From Sorangiineae bacterium NIC37A_2 (GTDB lineage Bacteria > Myxococcota_A > Polyangia > Polyangiales > Polyangiaceae), in contig NASX01000022.1 in NCBI GenBank assembly GCA_002085155.1, forward strand, positions 5,971 to 69,970: a DNA stretch of 64,000 nt, read 5' to 3'. The notes under the pieces are model-generated. The model searched no databases. It was not told where the DNA came from and worked only from the letters and a program-made list of their open reading frames with translations. Position 1 is the stretch's first letter; each line of letters starts with the position of its first letter. Of this stretch, positions 9,276-18,384 are shown in pieces. A program made the position numbers and the translations under genes.

Positions 9276-11714
9276 TTAGGCTCGGGACCAAACACCGGAC
9301 GGCAGCTCGCTCGCCTGAGTCAGCTCGAAGACCTCGAGCAGCGTGAGCGCGAGGTCTTTCCGCGACGAGCCCTCCGAGGGCCCGACGCAGGCCGGACAAC
9401 CACTGTCGCAGGGACAGGCGACGATGAGCTCCCGGGCTCGCTCGATGAGCTCACTCGAGCGCGCGTGGATGCGTGGGGCGAGCCCGACGCCTCCGGGCAC
9501 CGTATCGAACAGGTGCAACGCGATGGCTCGGGAGGAGCCATTTTCGTCCGACTGTTCTTCGCCCTCGTTCAGGGTGCGCCCGAGATCTCGCGTGTCGCAC
9601 ATGAGCGCGAGGCTCGCGACCGTCTCGAGGGCCTGACCGAAGCCCGACAGGGCATCGAGGCAGGCGGGGCGGGTCGCTCTCCCCGAGGCGACGAAGGCTG
9701 TGAGGGTCGGCTCCGGGAACGTGAGCCAGAAGCTCGTCGTGTGCATCTCCATTTCCGGCAGGTGCACGTCGCCGTAGCCCGAGTTCTCGTGGGTGAAGAA
9801 CTTGATCTTTTTGTAGCCCGTCACCCGCTCGCTGACGCGCACGTCGCCGTAAGCGCTCTGAGCGCGGCCGAGGGGCCACTCTTCGATCGTGCTGAGGATG
9901 TTCACGCGGCGATAGGTGAGCGCGGTGGTGAAGTAATCGGGCTCGACCTTGCGCACGTAGGCTTTGTGGTTCTCAAAATCGAGCCGCTCGACCTGGTACT
10001 GCTCGGCGTCCTGCTGGTAGATCGCCTGCTCGTGGAGCATGGTGTGAGTGGCTCGGTAGTCGAGCTCACCGATCGTCCGCTCCGTGGGCTGCTCGGGGGT
10101 ACCCTGGTCGATGATGACGAAATTGTCCCAGCCGACGTTCCGCAAGGAGACGTTCGAAGCGGGGAAGGGGTCTCCGGCGTAATGGTAACGGCCGCCGGAT
10201 TTGTGCAGGATGCCGAGGCCAGTCAGGTACTCGAGGGCGCCGCGGGTGTTCTCGAGATCGAGGGGCCCGTAGCTTTCGCCTTCGGCGGCCTCGGGCGAGG
10301 ACAGATTTGCGCCCGGCGGGCGCATGGAGAAGGGCGCTTCGAAGGCGGCGCACTTGAGGTGAGACAGGACAACCTCGGGGTTTTCTGGCTCAATGAGAGC
10401 TTGCTCTGAGGCTCTGTCGAGGAGGAACGCAGGGTCGCGGGCGAGGTATTGATCGACAGCGCCGCTGCCACAGACGAGCACGGCGATCGAGCGGCTGCCG
10501 CGACGTCCCGCGCGTCCGAAGCGCTGCCAAGTTCCCGCGACCGTTCCGGGGTAACTCGCGCAGATCACCGCGTCGAGATCGCCGATATCGATGCCAAGCT
10601 CGAGGGCATTGGTCGAGACGACGGCCAGGATTTCACCTTGTCGCAGTCCGCGCTCGATGTCCCTTCGCATGGCGGGCAAATAGCCGCCGCGGTAGCCCAT
10701 GATGGCGCGCTCGGGGACAATTCCGCTCTTTTTTAGGGCAGGTTCCGCCTTCTCGCGCAGATATTTCAGCATCACCTCGACGCTGTTGCGCGAGGGGGCG
10801 AAAAGAATTGTCGAGACGCGGCGCGAGACGAGATCGGAAGCGAGCTCGACCGCGGCCTTGAGGGTGCTGCGGCGGACACCAAGCTCAGCGTTGACGATGG
10901 GAGGGTTATAGATGAACACCTCCCGGGGCGCGCTGGGGGCGCCGGAGCGATCGATGAGCGTGACGTCGTCGGGAGCTTTCCCGAAGATGCGCGCGGCGTG
11001 CTCGCGGGGATTGCCGATGGTGGCGGTGGCGCCGATGAAGCGGGGGCGCGCGCCGTGGAATTCGGCGAGCCTCTTGAGGCGCGCGATCACGTGAGCCATG
11101 TGTGAACCAAACACGCCGCGGTAGGTGTGGAGCTCGTCGAGCACAACGAAGCTGAGTCCCGCCAAAAACGAGGCCCATTTGGTGTGGTTCGGCAGGATGC
11201 CCGCGTGGAGCATGTCGGGGTTCGTGAGCAGGATGCGCGCTTTGGTGCGCGCTACGGCGCGCTGATCGCCGGGCGTGTCTCCGTCAAAGACGACTCCGGG
11301 TAAGCCGAGCTCTGCGTCTCGAATCAGGCTCTGGAGCCCATGTTCTTGGTCTCGGGAGAGCGCTTTGGTCGGGTAGAGGAAGAGCGCGGTGCGCGAGGGG
11401 TCGCGGGCGAGGGCGTCGAGGACGGGGAGGTGAAAACAGAGGCTCTTGCCGCTCGCGGTCGGCGTGGCGATGACGAAGTCGCGACCGCTCTGGGCCGCTT
11501 CGAGAGCTTCTACCTGGTGGCTATAGAGGGCCAGGACCCCGCGCTTTTGAAGAGCGACCGCAATGCGGGGATCGAGGGGGGGCATGGCCTTCGTCTCGGC
11601 GCTCTGAGCGGGGAGATGGCGCGTCGCCGCGAGACAGGGGCGAACCCTGCCTTCGGAGAGCCATTCGTCGAGGACGCTCGTGAGGCCCGTATCGCTCTGC
11701 CAGGGTGGCTTCAC
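9276..11714 (-). CDS. DEXH-box DNA helicase with DUF1998 Cys cluster (MrfA/YprA/Hrq1 family)
   Basis: 812 residues. Order of elements: Q-like motif YSHQVEALEAA, Walker A ATPTASGKS, DELH box (VVLDELHTYRG), motif III GATATIGNPREH, then the second RecA domain with ALELGIDIGDLDAVI and GRAGRRGSRS. The DUF1998 region ends in a CPCDSGCPACVGP four-cysteine metal site. This layout matches Bacillus subtilis MrfA (YprA), a 3'-5' helicase for mitomycin-type lesions, and the Hrq1 family. An MrfB-like exonuclease is encoded at 18385. GTG 11714 is used; an in-frame TTG at 11732 would add six residues, and neither has a strong ribosome site. Expected role: DNA repair in the cytoplasm. Confidence 0.88.
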   Translation of the reverse strand: MKPPWQSDTGLTSVLDEWLSEGRVRPCLAATRHLPAQSAETKAMPPLDPRIAVALQKRGVLALYSHQVEALEAAQSGRDFVIATPTASGKSLCFHLPVLDALARDPSRTALFLYPTKALSRDQEHGLQSLIRDAELGLPGVVFDGDTPGDQRAVARTKARILLTNPDMLHAGILPNHTKWASFLAGLSFVVLDELHTYRGVFGSHMAHVIARLKRLAEFHGARPRFIGATATIGNPREHAARIFGKAPDDVTLIDRSGAPSAPREVFIYNPPIVNAELGVRRSTLKAAVELASDLVSRRVSTILFAPSRNSVEVMLKYLREKAEPALKKSGIVPERAIMGYRGGYLPAMRRDIERGLRQGEILAVVSTNALELGIDIGDLDAVICASYPGTVAGTWQRFGRAGRRGSRSIAVLVCGSGAVDQYLARDPAFLLDRASEQALIEPENPEVVLSHLKCAAFEAPFSMRPPGANLSSPEAAEGESYGPLDLENTRGALEYLTGLGILHKSGGRYHYAGDPFPASNVSLRNVGWDNFVIIDQGTPEQPTERTIGELDYRATHTMLHEQAIYQQDAEQYQVERLDFENHKAYVRKVEPDYFTTALTYRRVNILSTIEEWPLGRAQSAYGDVRVSERVTGYKKIKFFTHENSGYGDVHLPEMEMHTTSFWLTFPEPTLTAFVASGRATRPACLDALSGFGQALETVASLALMCDTRDLGRTLNEGEEQSDENGSSRAIALHLFDTVPGGVGLAPRIHARSSELIERARELIVACPCDSGCPACVGPSEGSSRKDLALTLLEVFELTQASELPSGVWSRA

Positions 11715-11855
11715 GGGCGGATCAGAGCACAAGCTTTAGCACTAAACAAATGTTCCCTTCTGGTTCCGGTGCGCCCTGAAATCTGGTAGGTTCGCGCGCG
11801 GGCCCGGGGAGCGCGGTTGTTCCGAATGTCGCGTCCTCCAGAGGAAACGTCGTCC

Positions 11856-12665
11856 ATGTCCGAAAAGCTTTCGTTCCGTTTGGTCACAGGCCGCTTTGCG
11901 CCGGGCTGGGTGCTTGCGTCCGTTGCCCTCTTGGGCTGTCAGTCTCCCGAGGTGAAGGCCTGCCATACTGCCATGACCACGTCTCAGGGCGCGCTCCTGT
12001 CGGTCGACAAGGAGAGTCGCGCTTCTGTGGAGTCGGTGCTCGCGGAGGTCGAAAAGGCCCGGGACGCTTGCAAGAGCGCGGGACTGAAGTCGGAGACGAA
12101 GAGCACTGAGGACGCGGTGCGGAGCCTGCGCACCCTGCTCGAGGTTCAGCAAGAGCGCGCGAAGCGGGCCCAGGTGAAGCCCCTTTCTCCCGAGGAGCAG
12201 GCCGAGCTCATCAAGAAGGGCGATCCTTCTTGTCCCCGCGGAGAGGCTTATCAGCTCGGCGAGCCGCCGAAGCTGGTCCGCTGTACGGGCGCGACCCTCT
12301 TCGAGATGGACGAAAAAGCGGCGCGGGCGGCGCTCGAGCGTGACGGGTATCGTTTCCTGACGGAACCCGGCGACAAGGTCCAAAAGGCCGAACACGGCTC
12401 GAAGACGTTCCTCCTCGAGTTCGGGGAGACCAGCGCACCACCGATCTGTGTGCGCGCTCTGGCGAAGCCTGGGGTTCCTTGGCAGGAGACAGCGGCTCGC
12501 TTGCTCGGCGTCCAGCCTCAGAAGCTGATGGCGGGCAAAAAGGTGAGCACCAAGCGCGGTGAGGTCCTCGTGCAGATCGAGGGCGCGCCGCCTCAAGAGA
12601 CCGTGCTGGTGGGCGACTGCGAGCGCTGGGTCGATCCGATGGCTCAAGCGGCCGCGCAGCAGTGA
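11856..12665 (+). CDS. Lipoprotein of unknown function
   Basis: 269 residues. Signal peptide with lipobox ALLGC (Cys28), then a coiled-coil-prone helical stretch with a conserved-looking Cys pair (KACHTAM, KARDACKSAG; about residues 30-100) and a basic linker. A C-terminal domain from about 125 contains KGDPSCPRGEAYQLG and GETSAPPICVRAL. I do not recognise a family. ATG 11856 is chosen because AGAGGAAA lies at 11840-11847 and the signal peptide then has normal length. It stands just upstream of lspA and lgt, the enzymes that process lipoproteins, but the 106-base gap leaves co-transcription open. Confidence 0.7.
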   Translation: MSEKLSFRLVTGRFAPGWVLASVALLGCQSPEVKACHTAMTTSQGALLSVDKESRASVESVLAEVEKARDACKSAGLKSETKSTEDAVRSLRTLLEVQQERAKRAQVKPLSPEEQAELIKKGDPSCPRGEAYQLGEPPKLVRCTGATLFEMDEKAARAALERDGYRFLTEPGDKVQKAEHGSKTFLLEFGETSAPPICVRALAKPGVPWQETAARLLGVQPQKLMAGKKVSTKRGEVLVQIEGAPPQETVLVGDCERWVDPMAQAAAQQ

Positions 12666-12771
12666 GGCGAGCTGTGCTCTGCGCCTTCATTTCTCGGCGT
12701 TTCATGGCGCCCGCTTTTTTTGCGGAGAGCGCGTGTGGCTTGCGCTCGGATCCTGGACTAAGGAAAGCGCG

Positions 12772-13764
12772 ATGAATTTGAGCGATGAGCGTCCCCTCGG
12801 ATCTTCACCTGCCGCGCCGGAGACGGTGAACGAGCCCGCGCCTGGGGCCGCGCCTGGGGCCGAGGCTGCGCCCGAGGCTGCGCCCGGGCTAGGGGCTGAG
12901 CCCGAGACTGTCGCGACCCGAGGGGCGGCGGCCGAAGAGCCCGCCTCCGAGAAGCTCGCTCATCTGATCCAGTCGACCCTGGAGACGCTGCCCAGCGCGG
13001 TCCAGGCGTCCGAAGCGGCTTTTGTGGCCACGAAGTCGGAAGAGCCCCTCGTGATCCCCGAGCTGGGGGCAGCGCTCGGGGCCTCCGGGCCGACCGCGCA
13101 GGAACAACCGGGTGCAGCGGCTCCCGTCGCCGCCGAAGAGGCGCCGGCGCTCGCCTATCGTCCGAGTTTCTTCTTCTTGGGAGTGGTCTCCTCCCTCACG
13201 CTCTTTGCGGACATCGCGACCAAAGGTTGGGCCGAGGTAGCGCTGAATCGACGCGGTTTCGAGCCGATCGAGGTCATCGATGGCTATCTGAGCATCATCT
13301 TGGCCTATAACCGCGGCGGCGCTTGGGGCCTCTTGCAGAACGCGAGCGAGTACCTACGAAAGCCCTTCTTCCTCGGGGTGAGCGTGATGGCGATCGTCTT
13401 CATCGTCTCCCTCTACTCGAAGCTTCACAGGTCCCAGCGCGCGCTCACCTGGGGGTTGCCCCTCGTGCTCGGCGGAGCCCTCGGAAACCTGAGCGATCGC
13501 ATCACGCGCTCCCAGGTCGTCGACTTCATCGACTACCGCTCGGACTGGGTGCTCTCAGCGAACCTTTTCGTTCAGAAGTACGTAAAGACCTGGTCTATCA
13601 CCGATCACTGGCCGACGTTCAACGTCGCCGACATCGCGATCTGTATCGGCGTGATCCTGATGGCGGTCGATATGCTCACGACGCGGCGTCCCGCGGCCGG
13701 AGAACCGCGCCCGGTGCTCGACAGCAGCAGCGTCCCAGCCCCCACACCCTCCTCCTTGGGCTGA
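12772..13764 (+). CDS. lspA: Lipoprotein signal peptidase LspA with long N-terminal extension
   Basis: 330 residues against 160-170 for typical LspA. Residues 1 to about 129 are an Ala/Pro/Glu-rich low-complexity extension with repeated PGAAPGAEAAPEAAPG-type units. The protease core begins at about 131 (PSFFFLGVVSSLTLFADIATK, first membrane helix) and has the motifs NRGGAWGLL, GGALGNLSDRI, SQVVDFIDY and FNVADIAI, in which the catalytic Asp pair is expected in VVDFI and FNVAD. About 20 extra residues (LSANLFVQKYVKTWSITDHW) sit between those Asp motifs. AAGGAAAG at 12760-12767 supports ATG 12772, so the extension is probably real. It removes signal peptides from diacylated prolipoproteins in the inner membrane; lgt starts 8 bases later. 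Confidence 0.94.
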   Translation: MNLSDERPLGSSPAAPETVNEPAPGAAPGAEAAPEAAPGLGAEPETVATRGAAAEEPASEKLAHLIQSTLETLPSAVQASEAAFVATKSEEPLVIPELGAALGASGPTAQEQPGAAAPVAAEEAPALAYRPSFFFLGVVSSLTLFADIATKGWAEVALNRRGFEPIEVIDGYLSIILAYNRGGAWGLLQNASEYLRKPFFLGVSVMAIVFIVSLYSKLHRSQRALTWGLPLVLGGALGNLSDRITRSQVVDFIDYRSDWVLSANLFVQKYVKTWSITDHWPTFNVADIAICIGVILMAVDMLTTRRPAAGEPRPVLDSSSVPAPTPSSLG

Positions 13765-13772
13765 GAGAAGCC

Positions 13773-14774
13773 GTGCGCCCGGAACTGTTCGAGCTCTTTG
13801 GGACGAGCTTTCCGAGCTATTTCGTCCTGCTCATCTTCGGGTTCACACTCTCGACGGCCGTCGGCGTGCTCTGGGCACGCCGGCTCGGCATGAACCCCGA
13901 CGTCATCGTCGATCTCGGGCTCGTGACCCTGCTCACCGGCGTCCTCGGAGCGCGCCTCCTGCACGTGCTCGTAGACGGCTATTTCTGGGACTACGTGCAC
14001 CTGTGCACGGCCCCGGAGCTCGTCTCCTGGCCGATTCGTCGGGCGGAGTGTGAGCGGATGGTGACTCCGGATTTCGTCGCGGAGCTCTTCGGCGCCACGC
14101 CCCAGGCGACCGGGGTATGGGACGAGGCGGCGAACGTGTGTCGGCCCGCCGAGCGCGATTGTTTTGCCTGGGCTCGTTTTTGGGCCGGGGGGCTGACCTA
14201 CTACGGAGGCTTCATCGGGGGCAGTTTGGGCGCCTATTGGACCCTGCGGCGGGACCGTTTCCCCTTCTGGATGGCGGCGGACATGGCAGCGCTCGTGATC
14301 CCGATAGGCCTCGGCCTCGGGCGCATGGGCTGCTTGCTCGGGGGCTGTTGCTTCGGCAGCCCAGTGAGCGAGCCTTTCGGGATTTCGTTCCCGGCCATGA
14401 GCCCGGCGAGCTTGGCTCAGGCCCGCGCCGGCCTCTTGCCGAGCGATCACCTGCACTCGCTGCCGGTTTATCCAACCCAGCTCCTCGAGAGCTTCGCCTC
14501 TCTCGCGCTCGGTGCGTGGCTCTTCTTCGTTTTTCACGGCAAAAAGCGGTTCCACGGGCAGGTGTTTGCGGCGTTTGTTCTTGGTTATGCGGCGCTGCGC
14601 TTCGTGATCGAGTTCTTCCGGGCGGACGACCGGGGAGGCCTGCTTTGGTTCAGCACGAGCCAGTGGCTGGGCCTTTTGCTGGGCGCTCTTGCGCTGGCCC
14701 TCCACCGGGTTCTCCAGCGGCGTGCGCTCAGGCTGGAGGCCGCCCTGCGCTCGGAGTCTTCCGCGGCGGACTGA
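13773..14774 (+). CDS. lgt: Prolipoprotein diacylglyceryl transferase
   Basis: 333 residues. It transfers diacylglycerol from phosphatidylglycerol to the lipobox Cys, the first step of lipoprotein maturation. Several membrane helices are visible, with FWAGGLTYYGGFIGG, the Lgt signature region IGLGLGRMGCLLGGCCFG, SLPVYPTQLLES and RFVIEFFRADDRG. A Cys-containing insertion of about 65 residues (YVHLCTAPELVS to PAERDCFAWARF) lies between the first helices and the GGL loop and is probably periplasmic. GTG 13773 follows GAGAGAAG at 13763-13770 and starts 8 bases after the lspA stop, so lspA and lgt form one transcription unit. Confidence 0.94.
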   Translation: MRPELFELFGTSFPSYFVLLIFGFTLSTAVGVLWARRLGMNPDVIVDLGLVTLLTGVLGARLLHVLVDGYFWDYVHLCTAPELVSWPIRRAECERMVTPDFVAELFGATPQATGVWDEAANVCRPAERDCFAWARFWAGGLTYYGGFIGGSLGAYWTLRRDRFPFWMAADMAALVIPIGLGLGRMGCLLGGCCFGSPVSEPFGISFPAMSPASLAQARAGLLPSDHLHSLPVYPTQLLESFASLALGAWLFFVFHGKKRFHGQVFAAFVLGYAALRFVIEFFRADDRGGLLWFSTSQWLGLLLGALALALHRVLQRRALRLEAALRSESSAAD

Positions 14775-14853
14775 AAGCAGGCGGTCCGAGACCGGCTCGG
14801 CCGTTTCTCGACGGAAACTGCGCGAGGGGCCCTAGCTCTGCTATGATCTTAGG

Positions 14854-15771
14854 ATGTCCCTCAGCCCCGGCTTCCGTTGTCTGCGGCGATTTCGTCTCTT
14901 GGGCCTTGTCGTGCTCGGGCTGCCCGCGTCGGTCGCCTGTACCGAAAATGGTGAAGCGCCTCCTTATTGGGAAGGCGGAGGCGCGCGAGGTCCGGCGAGT
15001 CCCGGGGGGGCGCGTCCGGGCGGTCGCGGCGGCGCGAAGAACGACGACGGGGAGGGGATCGGCGGCGATATGGGGGATACGGGCGGAACCGGAGGTACCG
15101 ACGCTGCGGGCGGAACCGGAGGTACCGACGCTGCGGACGGAACGGGCGGGACGGAGGGTGCTGTCGCCGAATGGCCCACGACGCTCGCGGTCCGTGAGCT
15201 CGATGAGGATTTCGGCCTAGGCAGTCGAAACTTCGCCGACGACGGTACCGTGCACCTTCGCCTCGGGAGCGGCGGCTGGTCGTCGACGAAGTACCAGGGG
15301 AGCCCTATCGACCTCGAGGCGACAGGGAGTGCACTGTGGGCCGCGTTCGTTCCGAAGAGCGACAAGAACCATTTCATCACCATCAGGCAGCTGACCCCGC
15401 TGTCGCCGGTGCTCGCTGTCGCCCGCCGTCGGACCTTCCAGGATATCTTCCAGGCCCTGAGTGTCCCGGCGGATCCGGATCCTCTTCGGGCTCAGATCCT
15501 GGTCCGCGTGACCAACCGGCGCGGGGAGCCGCTCGCGTTTGTGATCCCACAAGTGCGGGATGCGCGGGTCATCATGTACCGGACCTTCGGCAGCTGGACG
15601 GAGTTCGGCGAACAAACCTCGGGCGATGGGATGTTTTTGGCCGCGGATGTACCGGCTTCGTCCTTCCCAGGCTCGATCGCGAAGGTGATCCTGAGCGGAG
15701 CAGTTTCCGCCTCGTTCGAGGTTCCCGTCGCCGCAGGAGCAGTCACGCTTTTCGACGCCGCCGTCGATTGA
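14854..15771 (+). CDS. Lipoprotein with Gly/Thr tandem repeat linker
   Basis: 305 residues. Signal peptide with lipobox SVAC (Cys29), then a Gly-rich linker (about 40-105) with the nonapeptide GGTGGTDAA repeated. The remaining beta-rich domain (about 110-305) contains TTLAVRELDEDFGLGSRNF, VHLRLGSGGWSSTKYQG and VILSGAVSASFEVPVAAG. Gly/Thr-rich spacers after the lipid-anchored Cys are common in myxobacterial surface lipoproteins and probably hold the domain off the membrane. No family recognised. It follows lgt by 79 bases in the same direction. Confidence 0.7.
   Translation: MSLSPGFRCLRRFRLLGLVVLGLPASVACTENGEAPPYWEGGGARGPASPGGARPGGRGGAKNDDGEGIGGDMGDTGGTGGTDAAGGTGGTDAADGTGGTEGAVAEWPTTLAVRELDEDFGLGSRNFADDGTVHLRLGSGGWSSTKYQGSPIDLEATGSALWAAFVPKSDKNHFITIRQLTPLSPVLAVARRRTFQDIFQALSVPADPDPLRAQILVRVTNRRGEPLAFVIPQVRDARVIMYRTFGSWTEFGEQTSGDGMFLAADVPASSFPGSIAKVILSGAVSASFEVPVAAGAVTLFDAAVD
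15082..15135 (+). repeat. Two 27-bp tandem repeats inside lipoprotein linker
   Basis: Two adjacent 27-bp units beginning GGCGGAACCGGAGGTACCGA encode the repeated GGTGGTDAA linker. The length is a multiple of three, so copy number can change without frameshift. Confidence 0.75.
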
Positions 15772-15830
15772 GTCGAGCTCGGACGCTCGGATCTGCCCGC
15801 GCCACGCTCGGTCGTGTATAAGCGCGAGCC

Positions 15831-16688
15831 ATGGCACTCATCTTGGACGGTAAGGCGATAGCGGCCCGCGTTCGCGCGGAAATTGCGGAAGAAGTCGAAG
15901 CATTTCGCAAGGCCGAGGGGCGCGCGCCGGGGCTCGACGTGGTTCTCGTCGGTGACGATCCGGCCTCTGCTGTCTACGTGCGCAACAAGGAGAAAGCGGC
16001 GCAAGAAGTCGGCATGGTCGGCCGGGTGCATCGCCTGCCGAAGACGACGAGTGAGGCGGACCTGTTGGGTCTCGTGCAGTCTCTGAACCTCGATCCGCGG
16101 GTCGACGGCATTCTGGTGCAGTTTCCCGTCCCGTCTCAGATCAGCCAGGCGAAAGTGGTCGCGACCATCGCAGCCGCGAAGGACGTCGATGGGCTGCACG
16201 CCGAGAGCGTCGGGCATCTCTGGGGCGGCGAGCCCCGCCTTGTGTCCTGTACTCCCCTCGGCTGCATGCGGCTCCTCGCGGAAGCCAAGGCGGAGCTCCG
16301 CGGGAAACGCGCGGTGGTCGTCGGACGCAGTCACCTCGTTGGTAAGCCGATGGCCGCGCTGCTCTTGGCCGAAGACTGTACGGTGACCGTGGCGCACTCG
16401 AAGACTCAGGATCTGGCGAGCGTGTGCCGCGAAGCGGACATTTTAGTGGCAGCCGTGGGGCGCGCGGAGCTGATCCGGAAAGAACACGTGAAACCTGGCG
16501 CGATTGTGCTCGACGTGGGCATGAACCGCGGAGCCGATGGAAAGCTCGTCGGCGATGTGGCCTTCTCCGAGGTGGAGCCGATCGCGGGCGCGATCACGCC
16601 GGTTCCCGGCGGCGTTGGACCGATGACGATCGCGATGCTCCTGTCCAATACGCTCAAAGCCGCAAAAATGCGCGAACTTTGGCGATGA
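15831..16688 (+). CDS. folD: Bifunctional methylene-THF dehydrogenase / methenyl-THF cyclohydrolase
   Basis: 285 residues, full length. It interconverts 5,10-methylene-THF, methenyl-THF and formyl-THF with NADP in the cytoplasm. Diagnostic segments are [15 protein letters not shown] (catalytic Lys region), [43 protein letters not shown] (dinucleotide-binding loop) and [15 protein letters not shown] near the end. The last 35 bases overlap the 3' end of the convergent coaE gene. Confidence 0.97.
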   Translation: MALILDGKAIAARVRAEIAEEVEAFRKAEGRAPGLDVVLVGDDPASAVYVRNKEKAAQEVGMVGRVHRLPKTTSEADLLGLVQSLNLDPRVDGILVQFPVPSQISQAKVVATIAAAKDVDGLHAESVGHLWGGEPRLVSCTPLGCMRLLAEAKAELRGKRAVVVGRSHLVGKPMAALLLAEDCTVTVAHSKTQDLASVCREADILVAAVGRAELIRKEHVKPGAIVLDVGMNRGADGKLVGDVAFSEVEPIAGAITPVPGGVGPMTIAMLLSNTLKAAKMRELWR

Positions 16689-17268
16689 GCGGCTCGATCT
16701 GGGCGGCGAGCTCTTCGAGCGATCCGCTATTTTCGAGCACGAAATCAGCGCGGGCGAGCTTCTCCTCGAGGGGAAGCTGAGCGCCTTGTTTGCGGTAGAA
16801 ATCAAGATGATCTGTCCCATCGCGAAGGAGGACACGCTCGAGCCTCTTGGGCTCGGGCGCGCTCACGACGACGACAGGACGTAAGCGCTCCTCTTGGCCT
16901 GTCTCGAAGAGCAGCGGGATGTCATAAGCGGCGAGATCGTGGCCTTCTTCGCCGAGCGCGCCGAAGGCGCGCTCGGCTCCTTGTCGAATCTTCGGATGCA
17001 AGATGGAGTTCAGAAGCGCGCGCCGCTCGGGGTGCCCGAGGGTCAGCGCGCCGAGCTGAGCTCGATCGAGCGTCCCGTCCGGCTGCAAAATCCGGGGGCC
17101 GAAGGCCTCAGCGAGCTCTTCGAGCGCCGGCGCGCCCGGAAGAACCACCTCCCGCGCGAGCGCATCCGCGCTCACCACCGGCACGCCGCGCTCCTCGAGG
17201 AGGCGCGCGACGGTGGACTTTCCGCTTCCAATACTGCCGGTCAGGCCAAAAACCCGGGGACGTTTCAC
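16654..17268 (-). CDS. coaE: Dephospho-CoA kinase
   Basis: 204 residues; phosphorylates the 3'-OH of dephospho-CoA, the last step of CoA synthesis. P-loop [21 protein letters not shown] starts at about residue 9. Other CoaE marks are [12 protein letters not shown] (substrate Asp), HPKIR and [10 protein letters not shown]. Start is GTG 17268. The 3' end overlaps folD by 35 bases on the opposite strand, so the C-terminal codons of both enzymes share the same DNA. Confidence 0.95.
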   Translation of the reverse strand: MKRPRVFGLTGSIGSGKSTVARLLEERGVPVVSADALAREVVLPGAPALEELAEAFGPRILQPDGTLDRAQLGALTLGHPERRALLNSILHPKIRQGAERAFGALGEEGHDLAAYDIPLLFETGQEERLRPVVVVSAPEPKRLERVLLRDGTDHLDFYRKQGAQLPLEEKLARADFVLENSGSLEELAAQIEPLIAKVRAFLRL

Positions 17269-17320
17269 CTCGCTGCACCTTGCGATGAGGCTGAGTTTCG
17301 GGCAAGGCCCCCTGCCGGTG

Positions 17321-18337
17321 ATGATCCGCGTCCTCTTCCGCCTGATCTTCGCGCTCGCGATCTCCGTTTCGCCGAGGAGCGGATCCGCCGAACCGACCGC
17401 GTCCGCCGAGGCAGGGCGCTTCGACCTCTCCTGCGTCTCGGGGGGCGCGCCGCTCGTGGCTCCTCCTTCCTTTGACGGGCGCGATCGCTTCTATTTCGCG
17501 ACGACGGATGCCGCGATTCACAGCTTCGAGGCGGATGGGCGCTACCGTTTCACGGTGACTCTGAAGGCGCTCCCAGTGGGCCTTCTGGTGCGAGAGGATG
17601 GGAGCTTCTTCGTGGCGACTGCTGACCGTCAGCTTCTTTCCTTCTCGTCCGAGGGGCTCCTGCGCTTCAGTATGGCGCTCCTCGACATCCCGCGCGTGGG
17701 GCCTTTTGTCGTCGGCCCTTCTCGGATCGGGGTGCTCGGGACCCGCGGGCAACTCCTTGTCTTTTCGGACAATGGGACGCGCCTCTACACGGTGCGCGTC
17801 TCGGGCGCCGAGCGGGCACCCGTGGCGTCCGGGAAGCTCCTCTGGTTCGAGACGGGCCAAAGTGAGCTCCTCGTGCTCGAGGGCGCTTGGCGCCTGAATA
17901 CCCTGGACGCTGGCGGCCGGGTTTCGCTCGTCGGCCCGCTCTCGGGGGCTGCGCTCGCGCTCCGGAGCACGGATCTGCTGCGCGTGACCTTCTCCGAGGC
18001 AGCGCTCCTCGCCCCGAACGTCCTTTTCGCCTCCGGGTCGCCTTTGGGAGCCGGGCTTGTCATTGAGGGGCAAGGAGGGGCCCAGGAGTTCGTCTGGCTC
18101 GATGCATCGGGAAAGCGGACCCGGTCGGAGCCCCTCGCCGGGAAAGCCCGTCTCGCGCCTGCTGTGGGGCCGGAGCGGTCCTGGATCTTGCTCGAGGACG
18201 GGAGGCTGCAGAGCGTCGCCGCGGCCGGGGAGGGCCAGCTTGTGGTCGGGCCCCGGGATTTGCCCCTGGCGCTCGCCTCGGGCCGACGGACCCTGCTCGG
18301 GCTCTTCGACAAGGATCGCGTGTGCGTTCTGCCCTGA
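17321..18337 (+). CDS. Secreted beta-propeller-like protein
   Basis: 338 residues. Signal peptide MIRVLFRLIFALAISVSP followed by repeated strand blocks such as FYFATTDAAIHSFEADGRYR, LLVREDGSFFVATADRQLLS and VLGTRGQLLVFSDNGTRLYT, which look like the blades of a PQQ/WD-type propeller. No catalytic motif is visible. ATG 17321 gives a clean signal peptide; in-frame upstream codons would add non-hydrophobic sequence. It is divergent from coaE with about 50 bases between starts. Probable envelope protein of unknown role. Confidence 0.65.
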   Translation: MIRVLFRLIFALAISVSPRSGSAEPTASAEAGRFDLSCVSGGAPLVAPPSFDGRDRFYFATTDAAIHSFEADGRYRFTVTLKALPVGLLVREDGSFFVATADRQLLSFSSEGLLRFSMALLDIPRVGPFVVGPSRIGVLGTRGQLLVFSDNGTRLYTVRVSGAERAPVASGKLLWFETGQSELLVLEGAWRLNTLDAGGRVSLVGPLSGAALALRSTDLLRVTFSEAALLAPNVLFASGSPLGAGLVIEGQGGAQEFVWLDASGKRTRSEPLAGKARLAPAVGPERSWILLEDGRLQSVAAAGEGQLVVGPRDLPLALASGRRTLLGLFDKDRVCVLP

Positions 18338-18384
18338 ACTTCTGTTCCGCTCCTCGGCCTTTGGACGTAGATTGAGCGGCGGCG

